Shown piece after piece: positions 17,762 to 26,812 of a DNA stretch of 38,902 nucleotides. Source of the stretch: an uncultured Dietzia sp. (lineage in GTDB: Bacteria > Actinomycetota > Actinomycetes > Mycobacteriales > Mycobacteriaceae); the NCBI RefSeq assembly GCF_937873725.1, contig NZ_CALMYY010000016.1, positions 1-38,902 of the forward strand, read 5' to 3'. Each line of letters begins with the position of its first letter. Within the stretch, counting starts at the first letter, position 1. Both the position numbers and the translations under genes were made by a program. Below the pieces are notes generated by a model. It saw only the letters and a program-made list of their open reading frames with translations. It was not told the origin of the DNA and made no database searches.

Positions 17762-19751
17762 GGCCCCAGGCCTCCTTGGTCACGAGGTCGGCGTGCACCT
17801 CACGGTAGCGCCGGCGCATCTCGGGGAACCGGCGGTAGAGCTCGCGGTGCGCCGCGACCGAGTCCTTGAGCAGCGCTCCCGCCCGCTCGCGGTCCCGTTT
17901 GCGAAAGACCACGCCGCGCCCGTCGGCGGTGGTGACGGTGGCGCCGTCGACCCTGCTCAGCGAGTACCACCGTGCCTCGATCGGCGGGAAGTTGGCCTGC
18001 GGCACCTCGTGGTGCACCTTCTCGTCCCGACTCAGCGTGTGCACGAGCCCCTTGGCCAGCGCGACCGCCTTGCCGACCCTCCCCGAGGGCTCCGAGTGGA
18101 TCCCGGCCGGGCCGCCCGACGGGGCGGGCAGGTCCACGGCCGACGGGATCACCACGGCGTCGGGGAACTCCGCGCGCATCGCCCGCACCTTGGGCAGGGC
18201 GGTCGGGAGCAGGTCGTAGAGCGCCTCCGGCCCGCGGAGGAAGTCGCGGATCGCCTCGATCTGGATGGCCACGGTCGAGTACTCGAGGCAGACCAGGTGC
18301 TTGACCAGCGCCTTGAGGCTGGACTGCATGATGCCCTTGTGGTCGCCGTCGTGGTAGAGCGAGGCCACCACCAGGCGGTTGCGCAGGTGGAAGTAGGCCT
18401 GCCAGTCGATCGCGTCGTCCTTGTCCGACCACGCCATGTGCCAAATCGCGACGCCCGGCATGGACACCGTGGGGTGGCCGGCCCGCCGGGCGCGCAGCCC
18501 GTACTCGGCGTCGTCCCACTTGATGAACAGCGGCAGCGGCTGGCCGATCTTCTCCGCGACCACGCGCGGGATGAGGCACATCCACCACCCGTTGTAGTCC
18601 ACGTCGATCCGGCGGTGCAGTTCCTTGGGGTTCTCGCGGTCGGTCAGCGGGTACCGGGAGAAGTCGTAGTCGTAGTCCGCGTGCGGGGCCGCGGTCCACA
18701 TGAAGTCGTGCGCGCCCACCACCTCGCCCATGGTGTGCAGGTGGCTGCGCTCCTGCAGGTTGAGCATCTGCCCGCCGACCAGCATCGGCACCGTGGAGAA
18801 GCGTCCGAACGCCAGGGCCCGCAGGATCGAGTCGGGCTCGATCTCGATGTCGTCGTCCATGTAGAGGATGAACGGCGAGTCGGTCAGCCGACGGGCCTCG
18901 TACATGATGCGGCTGTACCCGCCCGAGCCGCCCAGGTTGGGCTGGTCGAAGATCCGCAGCCGGTCGCCCAGGTCCTCGGCGGCCTCGGCGAACCCGGGCT
19001 CGTCCCGGACCTTCCGGTCGCCCTGATCGGGCATGAGCACGGCGTCGAGGACCGCGTCGACCTCGGGGTCGGAGGTGAGCGCCCGCAGCGCCGCCACCGC
19101 GTCACCCGGGCGGTTGAACGTGGGGATCCCGATGGTCACCCGGCGGTCGTTGGGCACCTGCACCGTCGGATCCGGGGAGCCGTCCGGGCCCGCATCGGGG
19201 CGGGTGGCCGGGGCGTCCACGGCGGAGTACCAGCCCCCGGCGAGCAGTTCGACGTCGGTGTCCGAGGTGAGGTCGAACCAGATCCAGCCGCCGTCCTCGA
19301 ACGGGCCGAGGTCGCACACGAACTCGACCGTCGTCACCAGGTCCGTCCCGGCCTCACCGGGCTCCCCCACCACGTCGCCGGTGATGGCGATGCGCGAGCC
19401 GTCGATCTTGGACCGGTACAGGTCCACGCGCCCGGCGCCGCGGACCGTCAGGCGCAGGACGACCTCGTCCAGGATGGTCCACCGCCGCCAGTACGCCGCG
19501 GCGAAGGCGTTGAAGTAGGTGGCGAACGAGACCTCGGAGTCCGCGCCGACGGCCAGGGTGGTGCGGCCGGCCGAATGCGCCCGGCGAGCGTTGGTGGGCG
19601 CTTCCGTCAGGTACAGCGACCGCACGTCCAGGGGCTCACCCGCCCGGGGCAGGATGATGCGCTGGAGACACTCCCGGCCACGCGGGTCCGCGAGACCGGC
19701 GACCGACCGCTCGACCTCGTCGACCAGTTCGTGGTGGCCGTGGTGGTACAT
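17745..19751 (-). CDS. glfT2: Galactofuranosyltransferase GlfT2
   Basis: 668 aa; M. tuberculosis GlfT2 (Rv3808c) has 637. It polymerises the galactan with alternating beta(1-5) and beta(1-6) galactofuranose from UDP-Galf on the cytosolic face. Seen: N-terminal beta-sandwich (about 30-180, FATYFNAF, PFEDGGW), GT-A domain from about 203 (IGIPTFNRP), DDD metal site at 299-301 (YMDDDIEI), catalytic-base segment KWDDAEYG (Asp413/414), metal-ligand His438 in IWHMAWSDKDD, and a helical C-terminus. The ATG at 19751 gives about 20 residues more than the mycobacterial protein at the N-terminus; no strong RBS is seen. Unlike mycobacteria, glf is not adjacent but 5.5 kb upstream. Confidence 0.95.
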   Translation of the reverse strand: MYHHGHHELVDEVERSVAGLADPRGRECLQRIILPRAGEPLDVRSLYLTEAPTNARRAHSAGRTTLAVGADSEVSFATYFNAFAAAYWRRWTILDEVVLRLTVRGAGRVDLYRSKIDGSRIAITGDVVGEPGEAGTDLVTTVEFVCDLGPFEDGGWIWFDLTSDTDVELLAGGWYSAVDAPATRPDAGPDGSPDPTVQVPNDRRVTIGIPTFNRPGDAVAALRALTSDPEVDAVLDAVLMPDQGDRKVRDEPGFAEAAEDLGDRLRIFDQPNLGGSGGYSRIMYEARRLTDSPFILYMDDDIEIEPDSILRALAFGRFSTVPMLVGGQMLNLQERSHLHTMGEVVGAHDFMWTAAPHADYDYDFSRYPLTDRENPKELHRRIDVDYNGWWMCLIPRVVAEKIGQPLPLFIKWDDAEYGLRARRAGHPTVSMPGVAIWHMAWSDKDDAIDWQAYFHLRNRLVVASLYHDGDHKGIMQSSLKALVKHLVCLEYSTVAIQIEAIRDFLRGPEALYDLLPTALPKVRAMRAEFPDAVVIPSAVDLPAPSGGPAGIHSEPSGRVGKAVALAKGLVHTLSRDEKVHHEVPQANFPPIEARWYSLSRVDGATVTTADGRGVVFRKRDRERAGALLKDSVAAHRELYRRFPEMRRRYREVHADLVTKEAWGRVFDS

Positions 19752-19805
19752 GTGGATGAGTCCCCGTCCCCGACGGTGCGTGCCGCCGCATCGAAAGCCG
19801 GGTCG

Positions 19806-19811
19806 ATCGTA
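19806..19811 (-). promoter_or_regulatory. Candidate -10 box for the glfT2 operon
   Basis: TACGAT on the minus strand, about 55 nt before the glfT2 ATG. It lies in the short gap between the DUF5129-like gene and glfT2 and would let the arabinogalactan genes be transcribed apart from glf. No -35 box was recognised. Confidence 0.3.
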
Positions 19812-19859
19812 CCCGGCGGCCGGCCGCGCCCCCGCCCACCACGCCCCGTGGCCGGGTAC

Positions 19860-21278
19860 TCACCAACTGCTCGAGCCACCGCCGCCGGAGAACGACGAGT
19901 CGGAATACCCCGTATCGGTGGACGACGACGCGGCCTTGACGTCCTGCGCGTGCCAGCTGCTCACCACGTAGTACGGCACGAACCCGTTGTACCCGGAACC
20001 CACCTGCCAGTCGTTGTCGTAGATGCGCGGCGCGTGACGGTCCCTCGCGCCCTTCGCCGCCTTGACGTCCGACAGGTCGCGGGCGCGGATGGCGTCCACC
20101 ACGAGCCGGTAGTCGCGGACGATGCGGGCGTACCGGTCCATGAAGTCGGGGACGGCGGGGTCGCGTGCCAGGTCGTCCACCCACCCGACCAGCGTCCGGG
20201 CCTGCTGGGCCAGACGCTGATCGGAGGTGCCGAGGGCCGCCGCACCCATGTCCCGGTGCAGCTCCCCGAGGTGACGCCTGCGCACGTCCACGTCCCCCTG
20301 CTCCATGCGGAACATCGTGTCGATGTTCGTCTCGGCCCGCCCCATCTGCTCGACGGTGGTGTGGGCGGTGCCGACGTCCTTCGCGGCCTTCCGGAACTCC
20401 GCGTCGGTCGAGTCGTACCGCAGGTCGCCCAGGCGGCCCATGACCGTGTCCAGCTCGAGGAACCGGTCCCTCACGTCCGCCCACTGGGCCCGCAGGTCGT
20501 CGTCGGCCAGGACGGAGGACAGGGAGTTGGCCCGGACGTCGATCCCGTCGAGCTCCCCGGCGACCCGGCCGTACTCGCGCGAGACCAGGTCGAACTGCTC
20601 CCGTGCGGTCGCGACGGTCTTCCTGCGCTTGCGCACCACCACGAACGCGCCGCCGCCCGCCAGGACGAGCCCGCCCAAGCCGAGTCCCCACATCCCGCCG
20701 CCGTCGTCGCCCTCGGCCGACCCGCTCGCCTCGACGGAGGGATCGGCGGCCGCCGCGGCCCCGGCGAGCAGGCCCGCGCCGATGGCCCCGCGGCGCAGCG
20801 GGTCCTTCATGGCCTCGAGCGAGCCGTCCAGGTGCTGGCCCTCGAACACGTCCATGGCCACGCAGACGTCGTCGCCGCAGTAGATGCCGTTCCTGCGCGG
20901 GTCCATGCTCACGGCCACGATCAACCGCCCCGGGGCCCATTTGTCCCCGGACACCAGATCGGGCCGCTCGGCCCTGGCGAACTCCAGGACCGTGTCGTTG
21001 AGGCTGTCCTGGCCGCGGTCGAACACCAGGTACTCCACGTTCGTGACCTGCGGCGGGAGATCCAACCGCCCGGTCTCCGTCCGGAGCAGGAGCGGATCGC
21101 CCCCGGACAGCGTGCCCCCGATGTCGGTCACGCCCACCTCGACGGTGCCGGTGGTGGCCGGCGCCTGGGCGCGGGCGGGCCCGCCGACGAGCGGAAGCAC
21201 GACGAGGAGCATCAGCGCGAGCAGCGCGAGCAGACGGGGGGCGGGGGCGGGGGCGGGGACGACGTCTGGCCGTGTCAT
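19860..21278 (-). CDS. DUF5129/TPM-like membrane protein, paralog A
   Basis: 472 aa, function unknown. Signal peptide or anchor at about 15-38; extracytoplasmic domain about 40-185, TPM-like in appearance, with a Cys pair (YCGDDVC, 134 and 139); second membrane span about 196-215 followed by VRKRRK; then a long charged helical region (about 220-420), presumably cytosolic. Near the end is NGFVPYYVVSSWH, then a Ser-rich tail ending SFSGGGGSSSW, a tail style seen in TPM-domain proteins. It is a full-length paralog of the gene at 22216-23664. The ATG lies 6 nt after a TAGGAT -10 box, so a leaderless message is predicted; it is divergent from the cyclophilin gene. The DUF5129 label is from memory of corynebacterial families and needs a profile search. 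Confidence 0.75.
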   Translation of the reverse strand: MTRPDVVPAPAPAPRLLALLALMLLVVLPLVGGPARAQAPATTGTVEVGVTDIGGTLSGGDPLLLRTETGRLDLPPQVTNVEYLVFDRGQDSLNDTVLEFARAERPDLVSGDKWAPGRLIVAVSMDPRRNGIYCGDDVCVAMDVFEGQHLDGSLEAMKDPLRRGAIGAGLLAGAAAAADPSVEASGSAEGDDGGGMWGLGLGGLVLAGGGAFVVVRKRRKTVATAREQFDLVSREYGRVAGELDGIDVRANSLSSVLADDDLRAQWADVRDRFLELDTVMGRLGDLRYDSTDAEFRKAAKDVGTAHTTVEQMGRAETNIDTMFRMEQGDVDVRRRHLGELHRDMGAAALGTSDQRLAQQARTLVGWVDDLARDPAVPDFMDRYARIVRDYRLVVDAIRARDLSDVKAAKGARDRHAPRIYDNDWQVGSGYNGFVPYYVVSSWHAQDVKAASSSTDTGYSDSSFSGGGGSSSW

Positions 21279-21284
21279 GTCCGG

Positions 21285-21290
21285 ATCCTA
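21285..21290 (-). promoter_or_regulatory. Leaderless -10 box, DUF5129-like paralog A
   Basis: TAGGAT on the minus strand ends 6 nt before the ATG at 21278, so transcription is predicted to begin at or next to the start codon. No RBS is visible. Confidence 0.55.
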
Positions 21291-21352
21291 GTCCCGTCGC
21301 ACGCGGGTGTCCGGAGTCTTCCCGCGACGCGGTCGGAGTCGGAGGGAAGCTC

Positions 21353-21358
21353 TAGTCT
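21353..21358 (+). promoter_or_regulatory. Leaderless -10 box, cyclophilin gene
   Basis: TAGTCT ends 6 nt before the ATG at 21365. No -35 consensus is seen at the usual distance. Confidence 0.55.
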
Positions 21359-21364
21359 CGTGCC

Positions 21365-22087
21365 ATGAACCTCTCCGCCACAGCCCGGACACGCCCCACT
21401 CTCCGCACCGCCCTCGGGGTCCTCGCCCTGGCGGTGCCCCTGGCACTCGCCGGGTGCGGCGCCGACGACTCGCCGGCCGAGGAGGCGGCGGCCGACGGCA
21501 CGACCGCGGCGTCGCAGTCCCGGAACGGCTCGTCGGACGCGGCCGAGTGTCCGCCCGCCGCCGGCGCCGCCGAGCGCACCACCTCGTTCGACGCGGCCCC
21601 CCCGATGTGCCTGACCCCCGGGGTCGACTACTCCGCCGTCATCACCACGGACGCGGGCGCGATCACGGTGGACCTGCTGGAGGAGAAGGCCCCGGCCACG
21701 GTGAACAACTTCGTGTTCCTGGCCCGCAACAACTACTACGACGGCATCACGTTCCACCGCGTCATCCCCGGCTTCATGATCCAGGGTGGCGACCCGCAGG
21801 GCACCGGCAGCGGCGGCCCCGGCTACGAGTTCGCCGACGAACTCCCCGCGGACGGCGAGTACGAGATCGGATCGCTGGCCATGGCCAACGCCGGCCCGGA
21901 CACCAACGGCTCGCAGTTCTTCATCGTCACCGGCCCCTCCGGCGTCTCCCTGCCGCCGGACTACAGCCTGTTCGGGATCGTCACCGACGGGATGGGAGCG
22001 GTCACCGCGATCGAGGGCGACGGCAGCCCGCAGGGCTCCCCACGGACCACGCACACCATCGAGTCGGTGAAGATCGTCGAGAGCTGA
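21365..22087 (+). CDS. Lipoprotein cyclophilin-type peptidyl-prolyl isomerase
   Basis: 240 aa exported proline isomerase. The signal peptide ends in the lipobox LALAGC, so Cys31 should be lipidated. A low-complexity linker (about 32-80) leads to the cyclophilin domain (about 86-240). Active-site marks: FHRVIPGFMIQGGD with His131-Arg132, and NGSQFFI at about 181-187. It probably helps fold secreted proteins at the outer face of the membrane. It sits between, and in the opposite orientation to, the two DUF5129-like paralogs, which are candidate clients. It starts at ATG 21365, 6 nt after a -10 box, so the message is predicted to be leaderless. Confidence 0.92.
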   Translation: MNLSATARTRPTLRTALGVLALAVPLALAGCGADDSPAEEAAADGTTAASQSRNGSSDAAECPPAAGAAERTTSFDAAPPMCLTPGVDYSAVITTDAGAITVDLLEEKAPATVNNFVFLARNNYYDGITFHRVIPGFMIQGGDPQGTGSGGPGYEFADELPADGEYEIGSLAMANAGPDTNGSQFFIVTGPSGVSLPPDYSLFGIVTDGMGAVTAIEGDGSPQGSPRTTHTIESVKIVES

Positions 22088-22090
22088 GCC

Positions 22091-22217
22091 GACCTGCGCT
22101 GCCCCCTCGACCTGCGCTGGCCCCTCGACCTGCGCTGGCGCTCTGGTCCATTCCGCCAGCGCGCCCCGGCGGAATCCAGGCATTCAGGGCGCGTAAGCCG
22201 GAGGGGCAGCGCAGGTC
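22091..22217. repeat. Palindromic element with three 18-bp direct repeats
   Basis: Three tandem copies of GACCTGCGCTGsCCCCTC (22091, 22109, and a shorter variant at 22127). The outer arm GACCTGCGCTGCCCC (22091-22105) is perfectly inverted at 22203-22217 (GGGGCAGCGCAGGTC). Nested inside are CGCTGGCG / CGCCAGCG (22133-22140 / 22154-22161) and ATTCCGCC / GGCGGAAT (22150-22157 / 22168-22175). It fills the convergent gap between the cyclophilin and paralog B genes and overlaps the latter's stop codon. It may double as a bidirectional terminator. Confidence 0.8.
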
Positions 22218-23664
22218 AGTAGCCGCTCGACCCGCCGCCGCCCGAGAAGGAGGAGTTGGAGTAGCTCGTGGTGGTGGAGGAGCTCGACGCCGCCTCGGCC
22301 GCCTGCACGTCGTGCTGGTGCCAACTCGACACCACGTAGTAGGGCACGAAGCCGTTGTAGCCGTAGCCGGCGCGCCAGTCGCGGTCGTACAGCCTCGGCG
22401 CGTGGCGGTCGCCCGCGTCGTCCGCCGCCTCGACATCCGCCATCTCGCGGGCCCGGATGGCCTCCACCACCAGCCGGTAGTCCACCACGAGCCGCGCGTA
22501 GCGGTCCATGAAGTCGGGGGCGGCCGTGTCGCGGGTGAGCTCGTCCGCCCGCGCGTCCAGCGCCCTGGCCTCGGCGGCCAGCCGCTCGTCCCCGGTCCCC
22601 AGCGCGGCGGCGAGCATGTCCTCGTGGAGCTCGCCGAGCTGGCGACGGCGCACGTCGGCGTCCCCCTGCTCCATGCGGAAGAGCTGCTCGATGTTGCCCT
22701 CCGCGGCCTCCATCTGGTCGACCGTGGTGTGGGCGGTCTCGATCTCGCCCGCCTTGGCCCGGAACTCGGCGTCCGTGGACTCGGGCCGCAGGTCGCCGAT
22801 CCGGCCCATGACCTCGTCCAGGGCGAGGAACCGGTCCCTCACGTCCTCCCACTGGGATCGCAGCTCGTCGTCGGCGAGCGGGGATCGCAACGAGTTGGCG
22901 CGGATGTCCAGCCCGGTGAGCTCCCCCGCGATGCGCCCGTATTCGCGGGACACCCGGTCGTAGCGCTCCCTCGCCGTCGTCGCCTTCTTCTTCCGGCTCG
23001 CCGCCACGCCGGCGCCGATCGCGCCCGCCCCCACCACGCCCGCGCCTCCGAGGGCCCACGGGAGCCAGGACGGCGCGCCCGCGGGCTCCGGCGCCAGCAC
23101 GGTCGGATCCGCCGCGGCCTGCGCCCCCGCGAGTAGGCCCACCGCGTAGTTCTGGCGCCGCATCGGGTCCTTCATGGCCTCGAGCGATCCGTCGAGGTGG
23201 CGACCCTCGAAGAGGTCGAGCGCCACGCACACGTCGTCGCCGCAGTAGATGCCGACCTTGCGCGAGACCCCGTCGTTGGCCACGATCAGGGTCCCCGGCG
23301 CCCACTTCGCCCGGTCCTGCGACACCAGGTCCGGGCGCTCGGCCTGGGCGAAGCGCTCGGTGGTGTCGTTGAGGTTCTCGCCCCCGTCGCCGAAGACCAG
23401 GTACTCGACCCGCTCCACCTGCGGCGGGAACGCGATGCGGCCGGTCTCCGCGCGGAGCAGGTCCTGGTCCCCCGGCGAGAGCACCCCGGCCCGGTCGGTG
23501 ATGCCGACGCCGACGGACGACGCCGCGGGGGCCCGGGCGGGCGCGGGGGCCGGCGCCTGGGCGCGGGCCGGACCGCCCGTCAGCGGCAGCAGCGCGAGCA
23601 TCAGCAGGGCGGCGCCGGCCAGGAGGACGAGCAGACGGACGGGGGCGGGCGTTGACCGGGTCAT
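22216..23664 (-). CDS. DUF5129/TPM-like membrane protein, paralog B
   Basis: 482 aa, function unknown, collinear with the paralog at 19860-21278. Shared segments: the signal peptide ending GGPARAQA, YCGDDVCVA, LDGSLEAMKDP, the helical region with VSREYGR, ANSL and TAHTTV, RMEQGD.DVRRR.LGELH, DFMDRYAR, NGFVPYYVVSSWH and the SFSGGGGSSGY tail. Predicted layout: cleaved or anchoring signal, outer domain about 45-190, membrane span about 200-225 followed by SRKKK, then a cytosolic helical domain. The ATG at 23664 lies 6 nt after TAGGGT, a predicted leaderless promoter. The TGA stop lies within the inverted repeat at 22203-22217. The two copies probably arose by duplication before or with insertion of the cyclophilin gene between them. 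Confidence 0.75.
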   Translation of the reverse strand: MTRSTPAPVRLLVLLAGAALLMLALLPLTGGPARAQAPAPAPARAPAASSVGVGITDRAGVLSPGDQDLLRAETGRIAFPPQVERVEYLVFGDGGENLNDTTERFAQAERPDLVSQDRAKWAPGTLIVANDGVSRKVGIYCGDDVCVALDLFEGRHLDGSLEAMKDPMRRQNYAVGLLAGAQAAADPTVLAPEPAGAPSWLPWALGGAGVVGAGAIGAGVAASRKKKATTARERYDRVSREYGRIAGELTGLDIRANSLRSPLADDELRSQWEDVRDRFLALDEVMGRIGDLRPESTDAEFRAKAGEIETAHTTVDQMEAAEGNIEQLFRMEQGDADVRRRQLGELHEDMLAAALGTGDERLAAEARALDARADELTRDTAAPDFMDRYARLVVDYRLVVEAIRAREMADVEAADDAGDRHAPRLYDRDWRAGYGYNGFVPYYVVSSWHQHDVQAAEAASSSSTTTSYSNSSFSGGGGSSGY

Positions 23665-23670
23665 GGGGCA

Positions 23671-23676
23671 ACCCTA
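23671..23676 (-). promoter_or_regulatory. Leaderless -10 box, DUF5129-like paralog B
   Basis: TAGGGT on the minus strand ends 6 nt before the ATG at 23664; no RBS is visible. Confidence 0.5.
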
Positions 23677-23723
23677 TGCCCGGACCTGGCTCGGCGGCCC
23701 CGCTCGCGGCACCCGGGGGAGAC

Positions 23724-23801
23724 GTCGTGGACCTCCGCGCCGACGTCGGTCAGGTGGAGGACGAGCCGGAACGCGCGACGAACGACGACGACGACGCCGC
23801 C
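23724..23801 (+). pseudogene. Partial duplicate of part of the membrane-protein gene downstream
   Basis: Reads VVDLRADVGQVEDEPERA plus an Asn-Asp4 stretch. Residues 120-145 of the next gene (24191-24268) read VVDLRREVDHVSDELERA plus the same Asn-Asp4 stretch. 18 of 26 residues and 61 of 78 bases match by hand count. It lies in a different frame from the gene at 23834, just before that gene's promoter, and has no resemblance beyond these 78 bases. It looks like a remnant of a duplicated segment. Confidence 0.55.
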
Positions 23802-23820
23802 GCCCGGGCCGCCCGCCCGA

Positions 23821-23826
23821 TACCCT
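23821..23826 (+). promoter_or_regulatory. Leaderless -10 box, membrane-protein gene
   Basis: TACCCT followed by 7 nt and the GTG at 23834. This spacing is the main reason for choosing that start. Confidence 0.5.
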
Positions 23827-23833
23827 CGTCGGG

Positions 23834-25096
23834 GTGTTCATCCTCGAGACGCTCATCGCGATCACCGTCGCCCTGACCACGGCGTTCGGCGGGCTGGTGG
23901 CGGAGGACCTGATCGCCCGCGACGCGGCCTGCACCGTCTCCGCGGTACCCGATCTGTGGTCGCCGGAGTGCACGTCGCCCTCGCGCCTCGGCTGGTTCGT
24001 CGGGACGCTGGTGGTGCTGATCGTGGCGATGGCGGTCCGCGCCTGGCTCATCGCCCACAACGGGACCCTCTACTACCTGCGCCTGCTCCCGGCCGAGAGC
24101 GCGGACCGGATGCGCGCCGCGGTGGACGTGGCCAACGCCCGGAGCCTGGACTTCCGCTCCGCGACCGGGTGGTTCGGGACCGATCACGCCGTGGTGGACC
24201 TGCGCCGCGAGGTCGACCACGTCTCGGACGAGCTGGAGCGGGCGATGAACGACGACGACGACGCGACCGGCTACGTCCTGGCCCCCAACCTGGCCTTCCC
24301 GGCCGCCCTCGCCGTGGGGTACGACACCCTCCTGCGGGAGCGCACCCACCTGGCCGAGCTGCCGACCACCGCCCGCCGGCGGCGCCTGCCGGGAGGCGAC
24401 ACGGGCGTGCGCACGGTGTACTTCGACGACGGCGACGACATGTGGGCCGAGCGCCGGTGGCGGTCCCGCCGGAGCCGGCCGGACGCCGAACTCTCGCTGG
24501 TCACCCTCGGCGTGCCCCCTGCGGACCGGACCGCCGTGGGTCGCGTGTGGCTCTCGCTCCGGCTCGAGGGCGGCGGCGCCGTGTCCGGGGTCGACGCGGG
24601 TCACCCGTTGCGGGACTCGGCCGACGTCGTGGTGGTGGTCGGCCCGACGGGCGGCGACGACGAGGCCCTCGCCCCCTGGGCCCTGCCCGCCGGCCGGTGG
24701 TACCCGGGGGCCAGCGGCCGGCAGATCGACCGCAGGGCGTTCGCCCGGCTCGTCGAGGAGCTGTCCGGCGCGATCGAGCAGGTGCTCGACGACTACCCCG
24801 AGGCGCACGTCCTGCTGGCCGGGCGGATGCCCCGCAGCGTGGCGTTCGCGCTGGGCTACGTCATCTCCCAGCGCAAGGACGACCGGATCGAGGGCAAGCG
24901 CGCGGCCCTGCACCCGGCCCGCGCGGACGACACGCGGGCCGAGCGGGCACAGGCGCGGGCCGAGAACGAGGGGCTCAGCTCGCTGAGCCGCTTCTGGACC
25001 TCGGTCACCCCGGTCCTCGAGCACCTGGGCGAGGCCAAGCCGACGCTCGTGCACGCCGCCCAGCGCGACGCGGCCGTCCGGGCGCTGGCCGACTGA
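23834..25096 (+). CDS. Uncharacterised two-TM membrane protein
   Basis: 420 aa; no family recognised. Two hydrophobic segments at about 4-24 and 52-72 flank a short loop with two Cys, DAACTVSAVPDLWSPEC. The rest (about 75-420) is a charged soluble domain, probably cytosolic, containing a segment DVVVVVGPTGGDDEALAPW and ending in a basic helical region. The GTG at 23834 is chosen because it follows a -10 box by 7 nt and begins the hydrophobic helix; the frame is open much further upstream without plausible coding. Codon use is typical of the genome. It follows the DUF5129-like paralogs and may work with them, but this rests on position alone. Confidence 0.8.
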   Translation: MFILETLIAITVALTTAFGGLVAEDLIARDAACTVSAVPDLWSPECTSPSRLGWFVGTLVVLIVAMAVRAWLIAHNGTLYYLRLLPAESADRMRAAVDVANARSLDFRSATGWFGTDHAVVDLRREVDHVSDELERAMNDDDDATGYVLAPNLAFPAALAVGYDTLLRERTHLAELPTTARRRRLPGGDTGVRTVYFDDGDDMWAERRWRSRRSRPDAELSLVTLGVPPADRTAVGRVWLSLRLEGGGAVSGVDAGHPLRDSADVVVVVGPTGGDDEALAPWALPAGRWYPGASGRQIDRRAFARLVEELSGAIEQVLDDYPEAHVLLAGRMPRSVAFALGYVISQRKDDRIEGKRAALHPARADDTRAERAQARAENEGLSSLSRFWTSVTPVLEHLGEAKPTLVHAAQRDAAVRALAD

Positions 25097-25140
25097 CCCG
25101 CCCCGCCCCGCCCGGCCCCGCCCCACCCGCCCGGCCCGAA

Positions 25141-25208
25141 ATCCGCTACCCGCGCGTACGGTCCGCTATCCGAAAGCGGGTAGCGAACGTGGCAGCCGGG
25201 TAGCGGAT
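25141..25208. repeat. ATCCGCTACC palindromic element, copy 2 (intergenic)
   Basis: Forward words ATCCGCTACCCG (25141-25152) and GTCCGCTATCCG (25161-25172), then reverse words CGGGTAGCGAAC (25177-25188) and CGGGTAGCGGAT (25197-25208). The outer pair is a perfect 12-bp inverted repeat. It lies in the convergent gap between the membrane-protein gene and glf, flanked by C-rich and G-rich simple sequence. Copy 1 is inside aftB at 15041-15109. Confidence 0.8.
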
Positions 25209-25244
25209 CCCGCGAGGGCGGGCGGCGAGGGCGGGCGGGCGGGG

Positions 25245-26812
<1,568 letters not shown>

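Noticed and set aside
17373..21368. 1331-codon open frame on the plus strand
   Set aside because: Antisense to the PAP2, glfT2 and DUF5129-like genes; composition is typical of a shadow frame with Arg/Gly/Val-rich text and no recognisable domain.
22091..22143. CRISPR-like direct repeats
   Set aside because: Only three tandem 18-bp units with no spacers between them and no cas genes nearby.
23652..23876. Small 74-codon gene on the plus strand
   Set aside because: Its only recognisable part is the duplicated 26-residue fragment; it has no RBS and its end overlaps the real gene in another frame.
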